Source of the DNA: Planctomycetota bacterium
GTDB taxonomy: Bacteria > Planctomycetota > Planctomycetia > Pirellulales > UBA1268
Assembly: GCA_027622795.1 (NCBI GenBank)
Contig: JAQBZA010000046.1
Coordinates: 1-13,269 of the forward strand
Direction: 5' to 3'
Length of the DNA: 13,269 nt
Numbering within the stretch: position 1 is the first letter of the stretch; the number at the start of each line of letters is the position of its first letter. Both the position numbers and the translations under genes were made by a program. Shown here one piece after another: positions 6,781-13,269 of the stretch. Under the pieces are notes generated by a model. It searched no databases, was not told where the DNA came from, and was given only the letters and a program-made list of their open reading frames with translations.

Positions 6781-9700
6781 ATGCTTGATGCCGTCATCCG
6801 TTTCTCGCTCCGCTCGCGCCTGCTGGTGCTCGTCATCAGCCTGGCGTTGCTCGTCTACGGCGGCTACCTGGCGACCCTGATGCCGATCGACGTCTTCCCC
6901 GACCTCGACCGGCCGCGGGTCGTGATCATCACGGAATGCGCCGGGCTGGCGACCGAGGAGGTGGAGGCGCTCGTCACTCAGCCGATCGAGGTCGCCCTCC
7001 TCGGCGCCAGCGGCGTGGAGGCCGTCCGCAGCCAGTCCACCGCGGGGCTCACCGTGATCTATGTCGAGTTCAACTGGGATGTCGATGTCCGCGCAGCCCG
7101 GCAGACGGTGCAGGAGCGGCTCACCACCGTCGCCGGAGTGCTTCCTCAGGGGATCCGGCCGCAGATGACGCCCACCGCCTCGATCATGGGCCAGATCGTG
7201 ATCGCCGGCATGTTTCGCCAGCGCGGACCGCGCGGCGGTGTACTCGCGGTCGTGCCGGGCACGGCGTTTCTCGCGGAATGCACGGCGGATGACGATGCTG
7301 CCGCCGCAATCCGGGTCTGGCGGGTGCGGGATCGGCAGCGGCCGGCAACCTGGGAGCAGGTCACCTGCGACGCCGCGGCGTGGGATTCCACTCCGCTCCT
7401 CCCCGACCCTGCGGGTGAGACGCCTCGCGTTGCCCGGGTTTCGATCGCCGGCCGAAACCATGAGGTGACCTTCCCCACCGCGCTTGCGCGATCGATGAGC
7501 CTGCGGACGATCGCCGACTGGGTGGCCCGGCCGCAACTCCTCAAGATTCCAGGAGTCGCCGAGGTATTTGTGCAGGGGGGTGACCGCAAGCAATACCAGA
7601 TCCTCGTCGATCCGGCGGCGTTGCTCGAGTATGGCGTCACACTGCCGGCCATCGAGGAGGCCCTGCGGGAGAGCAACATCAACACCAGCGGCGGCTTTGC
7701 AGTGACGGGTGAGCAGGAACGGCCGATCCGCATCCTCGGCCGGCTCGGCCCTGATCCGGCCCGCGTCGTGCGGGAACTCGGTCAGGTGCCGATCGCCACC
7801 CGCCCTGAGCGGACGGTGCTCCTCGAGCAGGTGGCAAGTGTGGTGGAGGGGCCCCAGTTCAAGCGGGGCGACGCCGCCATCGACGGCGTTCCGGGCGTCG
7901 TGTTCACGATCGCCAAGCAGCCGCATGTCGACACGCGGGCGCTCACCGAACGAATTACCGCCGCCCTTGCCGAGGTGGAGGCCTCGCTGCCCCCCGACGT
8001 CGTCGTCAACCCCGAACTCTTCCGACTCGCCAGCTTCATCGACCGCGGCATCTTCAACGTCGGCGAGGCCCTGGTGATCGGAGCGGTGCTCGTGGTGATC
8101 GTGTTGTTTCTGTTTCTGCTCAACCTGCGGACGACGTTCATCACGCTCACGGCGATTCCGCTTTCGTTGGTGATCACAACGCTCGTCTTCCGGCTGGCGG
8201 GGATGCTCTCCGGTACGTCGCTTTCGATCAACGTGATGACCCTCGGCGGGATCGCCGTGGCGATGGGGGAGCTCGTCGATGACGCCATCGTGGACGTCGA
8301 GAACATCTTCCGGCGTCTCAAGGAAAACAATGCCCGCCCCACCCCGCTGCCGGCCCTGCGGGTGGTCTACGAGGCCAGCCGTGAGATCCGCGGGGCGATC
8401 GTGTTCGGCACGGCGGTCGTGATCCTCGTCTTCCTGCCGCTCTTCGCCCTCTCGGGCATCGAGGGCCGCCTCTTCGCGCCGCTCGCCGTGGCCTACATCG
8501 TGTCGATCCTGGCCTCGCTGGTCGTGTCGCTGACGGTGACGCCAGTGCTCTCCTTCTATTTGCTGCCCCAGTCACGGGCCACGCACCGTGAGCACGAGGG
8601 CCTGGTGCTTTCCAGCCTCAAGGCCCTCGCCACACCGCTCATCCGCCTGAGCATGGCCATGCCGGGCCTGCTGCTCGTGCTCACCTGGCTCGGGGTAGCC
8701 GTTGCCGGCTGGCAGCTCTCGCGGCTCGGCCGCGACTTTCTCCCGCCGTTCGACGAGGGAAGCATCCTGGTCAATGTCACGCTGCCGCCGGGTTCGTCGC
8801 TGGAAGCGTCGAACGCCGTCTGTGGCCTCATCGATGCGAAGCTCCGCGGCCTGCAGAAGACCGACAATCGGCCTGCCGGAGAGATCCTGTCGTTTGTACG
8901 GCGGACGGGACGGGCGGAACTCGACGAACACGCGGCACCGGTCAACGCGAGCGAATACATCCTCGCCATGAACCCCGACTCCGGCCGCCACCGTGAGGAG
9001 ATCATCGAACAGCTGCTTGATGATCTGGGCAGTGAGGTGCCGGGCGTGGCGATCGAAGTCGAGCAGCCGCTCGCCCACCTCATCAGCCATATGGTCTCGG
9101 GCGTCTATGCCCAGATCGCGATCAAGGTGCATGGCGACGATCTCGATGCGCTCGTGCGGACAGCCGAGCGGATCAAGCGGGCGATCCAGACGGTGCCCGG
9201 GCTTACGCCACCGGTGGTCGAACCGCTCCAAAAGACCGAGGAGCTCCATGTGCAGCTGCGGGCCGATGAACTCGCCTGGTATGGTCTCACCCGCGAGACG
9301 GTGGCCCGCATCATCCAGACGGCGCTGCAGGGGGAGGTGGTCTCGCAGGTGCTGGAGGGGCAGCGGCGGTTCGACCTGCTCGTGCGGCTGGAAGAGGAAT
9401 ACCGCACCGACTATGCCAACCTCGGCCGGCTGCGGCTTGATCTGCCCGACGGCCGGGGCCAGGTAGAGCTTCGCGAACTGGCCGACATCGGGCCGGGTGC
9501 GGGGCCCAACTCCGTCAACCGGGAAAACGCCCGCCGCCGCATCGTCGTCCGCTGCAACACGCAGGGCCGCGATCTGGCCGGCGCCGTGGCGGAGATCCGC
9601 CGCCGGGTCGATGCGGAGGTGACGCTTCCCGAGGGATCATTCATCGAGTACGGCGGCCAGTTCGAAAGCCAGGAGCGGGCCACCCGGCTGATCATCGTGC

Positions 9701-10236
9701 TCGCCGGGCTGTCGGTCGTGGGAATGTTTGTGGTGCTGATGCTCCTCTACCCCTCGGTGCGGATCGTGCTGCAACTGCTCAATGCTCTCCCCACGGCCTT
9801 CATCGGCGGGGCGATCGCCCTGGCCATCACGCAGCAGCCGCTTACGGTCGCGAGCCTCGTCGGCTTCATCTCGCTCGGCGGCATTGCCGTCCGCAATGGC
9901 ATCCTGCTGGTCACTCACTACTTCCACCTCATGAGGGAGGAAGGCGAGGGCTTTTCGCAGGCCATGATTCTCCGCGGCAGCCTCGAGCGGCTCGCGCCCG
10001 TGCTGATGACGGCGCTCACGGCGGGCATCGGCCTTGTCCCGCTGGTACTCGGCGGCCAGGAGCCAGGCCGCGAGATCCTCTATCCCGTCGCCACCGTGAT
10101 CCTCGGCGGCCTGATCACATCCACCTTCTGCGAGTTTCTCATCCACCCCGGTCTGTTCTGGCGATTCAGCGGCCGGGATGCCTCGAGGCTCACGCAGGCA
10201 GATGATTCGGAGAACGACCTTTCCTCAGGAGCATGA
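6781..10236 (+). CDS. czcA: CzcA/CusA-family heavy-metal efflux RND pump with an expanded periplasmic loop
   Basis: An 1151-residue proton-driven inner-membrane pump that moves metal ions out of the periplasm or cytoplasm. The first span is at about 13-31, and DVFPDLDRP (37-45) opens the pore domain as in CzcA. Further spans cluster at about 425-470, 483-510, 540-590, 627-645, 970-990 and 997-1122. The fourth-span signature AMGELVDDAIVDVENI (494-509) contains Glu497, Asp500, Asp501, Asp505 and Glu507, which would carry protons. This differs from the DFG-type signature of classical CzcA and CusA, so the transported metal cannot be assigned. SLGGIAVRNGILLV (1031-1044) matches the late signature. 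Between GQIVIAGM (137-144) and SLRTIADWVARPQL (240-253) lie about 95 residues where CusA has about 15, making the protein about 100 residues longer than usual. Only a weak GAG precedes the start. The lipoprotein start overlaps the stop codon region. Confidence 0.97.
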   Translation: MLDAVIRFSLRSRLLVLVISLALLVYGGYLATLMPIDVFPDLDRPRVVIITECAGLATEEVEALVTQPIEVALLGASGVEAVRSQSTAGLTVIYVEFNWDVDVRAARQTVQERLTTVAGVLPQGIRPQMTPTASIMGQIVIAGMFRQRGPRGGVLAVVPGTAFLAECTADDDAAAAIRVWRVRDRQRPATWEQVTCDAAAWDSTPLLPDPAGETPRVARVSIAGRNHEVTFPTALARSMSLRTIADWVARPQLLKIPGVAEVFVQGGDRKQYQILVDPAALLEYGVTLPAIEEALRESNINTSGGFAVTGEQERPIRILGRLGPDPARVVRELGQVPIATRPERTVLLEQVASVVEGPQFKRGDAAIDGVPGVVFTIAKQPHVDTRALTERITAALAEVEASLPPDVVVNPELFRLASFIDRGIFNVGEALVIGAVLVVIVLFLFLLNLRTTFITLTAIPLSLVITTLVFRLAGMLSGTSLSINVMTLGGIAVAMGELVDDAIVDVENIFRRLKENNARPTPLPALRVVYEASREIRGAIVFGTAVVILVFLPLFALSGIEGRLFAPLAVAYIVSILASLVVSLTVTPVLSFYLLPQSRATHREHEGLVLSSLKALATPLIRLSMAMPGLLLVLTWLGVAVAGWQLSRLGRDFLPPFDEGSILVNVTLPPGSSLEASNAVCGLIDAKLRGLQKTDNRPAGEILSFVRRTGRAELDEHAAPVNASEYILAMNPDSGRHREEIIEQLLDDLGSEVPGVAIEVEQPLAHLISHMVSGVYAQIAIKVHGDDLDALVRTAERIKRAIQTVPGLTPPVVEPLQKTEELHVQLRADELAWYGLTRETVARIIQTALQGEVVSQVLEGQRRFDLLVRLEEEYRTDYANLGRLRLDLPDGRGQVELRELADIGPGAGPNSVNRENARRRIVVRCNTQGRDLAGAVAEIRRRVDAEVTLPEGSFIEYGGQFESQERATRLIIVLAGLSVVGMFVVLMLLYPSVRIVLQLLNALPTAFIGGAIALAITQQPLTVASLVGFISLGGIAVRNGILLVTHYFHLMREEGEGFSQAMILRGSLERLAPVLMTALTAGIGLVPLVLGGQEPGREILYPVATVILGGLITSTFCEFLIHPGLFWRFSGRDASRLTQADDSENDLSSGA
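10227..10231 (+). promoter_or_regulatory. Shine-Dalgarno AGGAG deciding the lipoprotein start
   Basis: AGGAG lies inside the last codons of the pump gene. Three successive ATGs follow, at 10233, 10236 and 10239. Spacing from AGGAG is 1, 4 and 7 bases, so the third ATG is the best start. The arrangement points to translational coupling of pump and lipoprotein. Confidence 0.65.
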
Positions 10237-10238
10237 TG

Positions 10239-10784
10239 ATGCGTACCTACTCTTTTGTTTCGTCGACGTTTACCCTGGCCATCCTAACCACCGCGACACT
10301 CGGCCTCACCGGCTGCGGTCAGCCCACGCCGCCGGCTCCGGCCAAGGCCACCAAGCCGGCCACAACGGCTGTGCATGACGATCATTCACATGACCACGAT
10401 CATGCCCATGGCGACCATGAGCACGGGGCCGGGCCGCACGGCGGCACGGTGGCCGACTGGGGAGGCGGGAAATACCACGTCGAGTTCACAGTCGATCACG
10501 ACGCGAAGGAGGCAATAATCTACCTGTTGGGTGCCGATGAAAAGACACCCGCACCGGCCACCGTGGCCGATGGAAAGCTGCTGCTGACAATTCGCGAGCC
10601 AGCCTTCCAGGTCGAGCTGGCTGCCCGGCCGCTTGATGGCGAGAGCGGGGGAGCCGCCTCACGGTATGTCGGCATGCACGACAGCCTGGGCATCGTCCGT
10701 GAGTTTGCCGGCACGATCAGCGGCGCCGTCGATGGCACGCCCTACGCTGGTGACTTCGCGGAGCACGCCCATGAGCACGAGTGA
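10239..10784 (+). CDS. His-rich lipoprotein of the metal efflux operon
   Basis: A 181-residue protein with a lipoprotein signal peptide: a hydrophobic stretch, then LTGC (23-26), giving Cys26 as the lipidated residue. After a Pro/Ala/Lys-rich linker comes an H/D-rich tract with nine histidines between 46 and 67 (HDDHSHDHDHAHGDHEH and PHGG). A compact domain follows (about 68-170) with alternating hydrophobic residues suggestive of beta strands (KYHVEFTVDHDAKEAIIYLL), and a final EHAHEHE tail. I recognise no named family with certainty; small His-rich proteins of this kind occur beside planctomycete RND metal pumps. A role as a periplasmic metal buffer or donor for the pump is inferred from composition and from the overlap with czcA. 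Whether it is held in the inner or outer membrane cannot be decided from the sequence. Gly-Gln after the Cys gives no Asp+2 retention signal of the E. coli kind. Confidence 0.85.
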   Translation: MRTYSFVSSTFTLAILTTATLGLTGCGQPTPPAPAKATKPATTAVHDDHSHDHDHAHGDHEHGAGPHGGTVADWGGGKYHVEFTVDHDAKEAIIYLLGADEKTPAPATVADGKLLLTIREPAFQVELAARPLDGESGGAASRYVGMHDSLGIVREFAGTISGAVDGTPYAGDFAEHAHEHE

Positions 10785-10804
10785 CCGCGGGAAAAGCCGC
10801 TCAC
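10781..10804 (+). terminator. candidate hairpin at the end of the efflux operon
   Basis: GTGA-CC-GCGG pairs with CCGC-TCAC around the loop GAAAAG, giving an 8-bp stem with a 2-base bulge that begins inside the stop codon region of the lipoprotein gene. There is no U-tract afterwards, so an intrinsic terminator is not established; it could instead be an mRNA 3' end stabiliser or chance in GC-rich DNA. Confidence 0.25.
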
Positions 10805-10823
10805 GATTGCACGTCTGGAAAAT

Positions 10824-10862
10824 GGTCGGCGGCGACCTTCAGCAGTGTGGCCGGATCGGCCA
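10824..10862. repeat. two short inverted repeats in the convergent intergenic region
   Basis: GGTCG/CGACC (10824-10837, loop of 4) and TGGCCG/CGGCCA (10848-10862, loop of 3) sit between the lipoprotein gene and the convergent Cys-rich gene. They could act as bidirectional terminator structures, but neither has a T-run, and such short stems are common in GC-rich DNA. The rest of this 175 bp gap shows nothing I can name. Confidence 0.25.
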
Positions 10863-10959
10863 GCCGATGGAGCTCATCTTTCACCCCGAATCCACAAAAC
10901 AGCGATCGCGTAAAGTATTACCAAACGCAAAAAGACTGTGAAAACTGGGTGGGGCGGCG

Positions 10960-11406
10960 TTATTGCCCTTCGATGCCGCAATCGGGGTCTGGTTTCCCGT
11001 GCATCCGGCAGGCGGCGCACCGCTCTTCGACCTTCCACTCGACCTTCGGCACCTTCCGCTTCACCTCGTGCTTCACCGGCACATGCCTGGTGCGCACCTC
11101 AGCACAGGTCGGCTTCCAGAGGAAGTGCCACCACGACCCGCATTCATCATGCTGGCATTGCTTCCCGCAGCAGACGCTCGGCCCAGGAATGCAAAACTCC
11201 TCGCATTTGTAGCCCCAGCAGACCTTCGTGATCGTCTTCTCCGTCATCGTTGGTACGCAGACTTTATGCACACAGTCGCAACTTCCGCAGTCGTCGCAGT
11301 GACCATCGGGCTTCGGTGCTGCTGGCTTCTCCTCGGCCGTGGAGGCCACGGCCAGCAGCATGGGGATGATCACGGCGATCGCCGCCGACCAACGTTGCCT
11401 GTTCAT
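10960..11406 (-). CDS. small secreted Cys-rich protein, unknown function
   Basis: A 148-residue protein with a signal peptide (Arg near the start, hydrophobic 8-22, probable cleavage after ASTA at 24). The mature part has 16 cysteines in several pairs: HCDDCGSCDC (36-45), VCVPTMTEKTITKVCWGYKC (49-68), CC and C at 79-84, and CAAC (130-133). A basic/hydrophobic segment (about 104-128) alternates VPVKHEVKRKVPKVEWKVEE. I recognise no catalytic motif; the style resembles small Cys-rich planctomycete secreted proteins, an impression from memory. Disulfide-bonded envelope protein or metal binder are both possible. The start is ATG 11406 because GGAAGGAG (11414-11421) lies exactly 7 bases upstream. 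An upstream ATG at 11427 would place this site inside the coding sequence. It follows the porin by 47 bp on the same strand and is probably co-transcribed with it. Confidence 0.8.
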   Translation of the reverse strand: MNRQRWSAAIAVIIPMLLAVASTAEEKPAAPKPDGHCDDCGSCDCVHKVCVPTMTEKTITKVCWGYKCEEFCIPGPSVCCGKQCQHDECGSWWHFLWKPTCAEVRTRHVPVKHEVKRKVPKVEWKVEERCAACRMHGKPDPDCGIEGQ

Positions 11407-11413
11407 GGGCTTG

Positions 11414-11421
11414 CTCCTTCC
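11414..11421 (-). promoter_or_regulatory. strong Shine-Dalgarno site for the Cys-rich protein
   Basis: Read on the minus strand, GGAAGGAG ends 7 bases before ATG 11406. It is the best ribosome binding site in the window and fixes the start at 11406 rather than 11427. Confidence 0.75.
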
Positions 11422-11453
11422 TGCCATCTATGATCTGAGTCTCTTCCTTGGCA

Positions 11454-13136
11454 TCAGAACTCAATCTGAAAGCGGGTGCCGTAGATGTCGAACGGGGCGT
11501 AACCGTAGCCCACGTAGTTCGGCATGCTGTGGATCCAGTTGAATTGCACCCGGGTAAAACGGTTCCACCACCAGTTCACGCCGACGGTCGTCTCGTTGAG
11601 GATGCCGGCATTCGGTGACGGGGGCATTGCCGTCGCTGATCCGGGCAGAATGTTGCCTTGCCGCACGTTCACACCCGAGAGATCGACATAGGAATAGCGG
11701 GCCGCGATCTCCCACGCCCCCCAGCCCCGGATCCGTCCTTTACGACCGGTGCCGAAGAATGGCGTGAAGGGTACGACGTTGTAGTCGAACACGCCCGCCT
11801 GCTTGAGATAGCCAATACTTTCCCCGGTCAGCATGTAGCCACACTGGAAATAGGCGGTGGGCTGCATGATGGTCGGCCCGCCGAATTGGTTCACCATCTC
11901 CAAGATCGCCTCGGTCTGGAAATGGGCCGGCCCGGCGTTGCCGGCCAGTTCGAGGTGGAAAAAGCTGAAGTTGTTGGCCAGGATTCGACCCGTATCGAGG
12001 ACGAGTGGCGTGCCGGCCCCCGTGAGTCCAGACCCGACGGCATCACCGACAAAAAACTCGGGGAAGATCGCGGACCGATAGGTCTTGGCAAAGGAACCAC
12101 TGCTGCCCGCCCCACCCACACTGCTGTAGTTGTAGCCGCCCCCGACATGCAGCAGATAACGGCCATCGGTGAGATCATCGTAATACGGCAGATGGGTGAC
12201 CCTCCCCGCAAACGATACGCCGCCATTATTGCCAATCTGCGCACCGTTGCGGTTGTCGCCAATCGTTGCGTACGACGTCTCGCTGCCATTCCAAAAGGTC
12301 AGCCCGGTGGCATAGACGCTGTAGGCCCAGGCGGTGCGTTCATCTTCGCTCATCGCGTAGGCCATGATGCCCGGGCGGCGAAAGGGCTCGGTCGCCTGGA
12401 AGGCGGCGCTCCGCTCCAGAAACTCGAGATGCCGGACACTCGTCCAGCTGTCCATCGTGCCCGGCTGACGAAACTGCCCGATGCGGAGTGTGCCGAAGAA
12501 GGGCAACTCCGCCTGCTCACCCCACACGTCCATGAAGCTCGGATGCCCGGCGGCTGCGAAGTCCATCTCGATCGAGTACCCAGTGAACTCCGTCAGCTTG
12601 CCGATCGCCTGGAGTCGCGTCCGACGAAAACTGACACCGTCGTAGGCGTTGCCGATGCGATTGCGACTGGCAGCCCCCTGGCTGAAGAGGCCGTCGTCCA
12701 GCTGGAAAAATCCACTGAGCCGGATCAGCGGCAGCGGAGCCTCCCGACCCTCGAGCATTTCAAGCCGCTGCTGCGCCTCCTCCAGCCGCTTATCGAGATT
12801 GCCGACCTGGTTGGGATCGAGCACGGTGCCTTCGGGAGGCGTGAAGACCCGGGGTAGACGTCGCTCCGGAATCCGCGTTTCGAGATTGCCGATCTGATCG
12901 GGATCGAGCACGGGGCCGGTGGGGATCTCGGCTCCGGAAATGGGCTCCGGAGTGAGGACCCGCGCGCCCAGATTTCCAGCCTGATCAGGATCGAGCACGG
13001 GAGCCGGAAGCTGCTCGGAATTCTGGGCCGCCCCCACCCCGGCTCCCAGGGACAGGAGGGCCGCCGCCATTATCATCACCGACCACCACCAGCCACAGCG
13101 GGGAGAACAACAGTCATTGCAGCAGACGGAATGCAT
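11454..13136 (-). CDS. outer-membrane porin, phosphate-selective porin O/P (OprP/OprO) type
   Basis: A 560-residue outer-membrane protein. An unusual signal peptide has five Cys in the n-region (MHSVCCNDCCSPRC), then WWWSVMIMAAALLSLGAGVGA and cleavage near AQN. Three 29-residue repeats (47-133) lead into a short coiled-coil-like segment (LDKRLEEAQQRLEMLEG, 114-130). The barrel begins near 134 (PLIRLSGFFQLDDGLFSQ) and includes the family-like stretches FRRTRLQAIGKLTEFTGYSI and LRIGQFRQPGTMDSW. The barrel has many aromatic-ended strands and closes in a C-terminal Phe (TRFQIEF), the outer-membrane assembly signal. Members of this family pass anions such as phosphate or pyrophosphate; the substrate here is unknown. 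ATG 13136 gives a normal signal peptide, but the frame stays open upstream to the window edge with a GTG at 13247, and no clear ribosome binding site precedes either. The gene lies upstream of the Cys-rich gene and is convergent to the efflux operon. Confidence 0.88.
   Translation of the reverse strand: MHSVCCNDCCSPRCGWWWSVMIMAAALLSLGAGVGAAQNSEQLPAPVLDPDQAGNLGARVLTPEPISGAEIPTGPVLDPDQIGNLETRIPERRLPRVFTPPEGTVLDPNQVGNLDKRLEEAQQRLEMLEGREAPLPLIRLSGFFQLDDGLFSQGAASRNRIGNAYDGVSFRRTRLQAIGKLTEFTGYSIEMDFAAAGHPSFMDVWGEQAELPFFGTLRIGQFRQPGTMDSWTSVRHLEFLERSAAFQATEPFRRPGIMAYAMSEDERTAWAYSVYATGLTFWNGSETSYATIGDNRNGAQIGNNGGVSFAGRVTHLPYYDDLTDGRYLLHVGGGYNYSSVGGAGSSGSFAKTYRSAIFPEFFVGDAVGSGLTGAGTPLVLDTGRILANNFSFFHLELAGNAGPAHFQTEAILEMVNQFGGPTIMQPTAYFQCGYMLTGESIGYLKQAGVFDYNVVPFTPFFGTGRKGRIRGWGAWEIAARYSYVDLSGVNVRQGNILPGSATAMPPSPNAGILNETTVGVNWWWNRFTRVQFNWIHSMPNYVGYGYAPFDIYGTRFQIEF
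12738..12998 (-). repeat. three tandem 87-bp (29-residue) repeats in the porin N-terminus
   Basis: The consensus VLDPDQxGNLxxR occurs three times with starts exactly 29 residues apart (porin residues 47, 76 and 105). At DNA level GGATCGAGCAC recurs on the plus strand at 12814, 12901 and 12988, exactly 87 bp apart. The first 13 residues of each unit are well kept and the remaining 16 have diverged. The third unit turns into a coiled-coil-like stretch. This points to internal duplication of a segment between signal peptide and barrel. Confidence 0.85.
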
Positions 13137-13228
13137 ACCAGTGGCCGGGGGAGGAATGCGGTTTGCCTCCCCTTCTATCGGCAGATTTTGCCCAACCGGA
13201 AAAGCCGACGGGAAAGAAACCTGTTGCC

Positions 13229-13246
13229 TGCCCCATCGACGGGGCA
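13229..13246. repeat. inverted repeat upstream of the porin gene
   Basis: TGCCCC-ATCGAC-GGGGCA, a perfect 6-bp inverted repeat with a 6-base loop, lies about 93 bp upstream of the porin start. It could be an operator, an mRNA leader hairpin or the end of an upstream transcript. The remainder of the 133 bp upstream of the porin shows no clear promoter. Confidence 0.3.
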
Positions 13247-13269
13247 CAGCTTGCGCAGCTTTCTTCGCC

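Noticed and set aside
7213..7494. The pump insertion as a mobile element or frameshift artefact
   Set aside because: Frame is open throughout, both flanks match the family, there are no terminal repeats, and base composition resembles the surrounding gene.
6766..7926. Minus-strand open frame (386 codons) opposite the start of the pump gene
   Set aside because: It mirrors a well-supported RND coding sequence, has no ribosome binding site or domain, and shows shadow-type composition (Arg, Asp, His, Gly).
11658..12857. Plus-strand open frame (399 codons) opposite the porin
   Set aside because: The minus-strand porin has signal peptide, repeats and C-terminal Phe; the plus frame has no motif and is a shadow.
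13171..13194. GGCA-AAATC-TGCC inverted repeat and GATAGA as porin promoter or operator
   Set aside because: The stem is only 4 bp and no properly spaced -35 box is visible.

Overview
The window looks like GC-rich chromosomal DNA from a planctomycete, probably the Pirellulales or a close relative. Three things suggest this: a kinase-like protein with the short helical N-terminal domain ending in a TWQ-type motif that precedes many planctomycete Ser/Thr kinases; a small Cys-rich secreted protein of a style I associate with that phylum; and an OprP/OprO-type porin with an unusual N-terminal extension. This placement is an inference, since the window has no rRNA or other taxonomic marker.

Left part (1-3315, minus strand): a large membrane-anchored pseudokinase reads leftward. 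It is followed after 64 bp by the first 88 codons of a DAHP synthase (aroF type) that runs off the window. A 138 bp divergent intergenic region (3316-3453) separates this pair from the plus-strand genes.

Middle part (3454-10784, plus strand): a glutamate dehydrogenase gene is followed by a heavy-metal efflux cluster. The cluster encodes a small secreted His-rich protein, a His-rich CzcB-type periplasmic adaptor, a CzcA-type RND pump and a His-rich lipoprotein. The last three are tightly packed (8 bp gap, then a start/stop overlap) and are almost certainly one transcript. Every non-pump member carries an H/D-rich tract, which suggests a periplasmic metal-binding relay feeding an HME-RND pump. 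No CzcC/TolC outer-membrane factor is present in the window. The pump carries about 80-95 extra residues in its first periplasmic domain.

Right part (10960-13136, minus strand, convergent to the efflux cluster): an outer-membrane porin of the phosphate-selective O/P type, then 47 bp later a small secreted protein with 16 cysteines. The porin has a Cys-rich signal-peptide n-region and three exact 29-residue repeats between signal peptide and barrel.

Apart from the window edges, no stretch longer than 175 bp lacks a gene. I saw no tRNA, rRNA, insertion sequence or CRISPR array. The other long open frames, on both strands, are GC-rich shadows of these genes.
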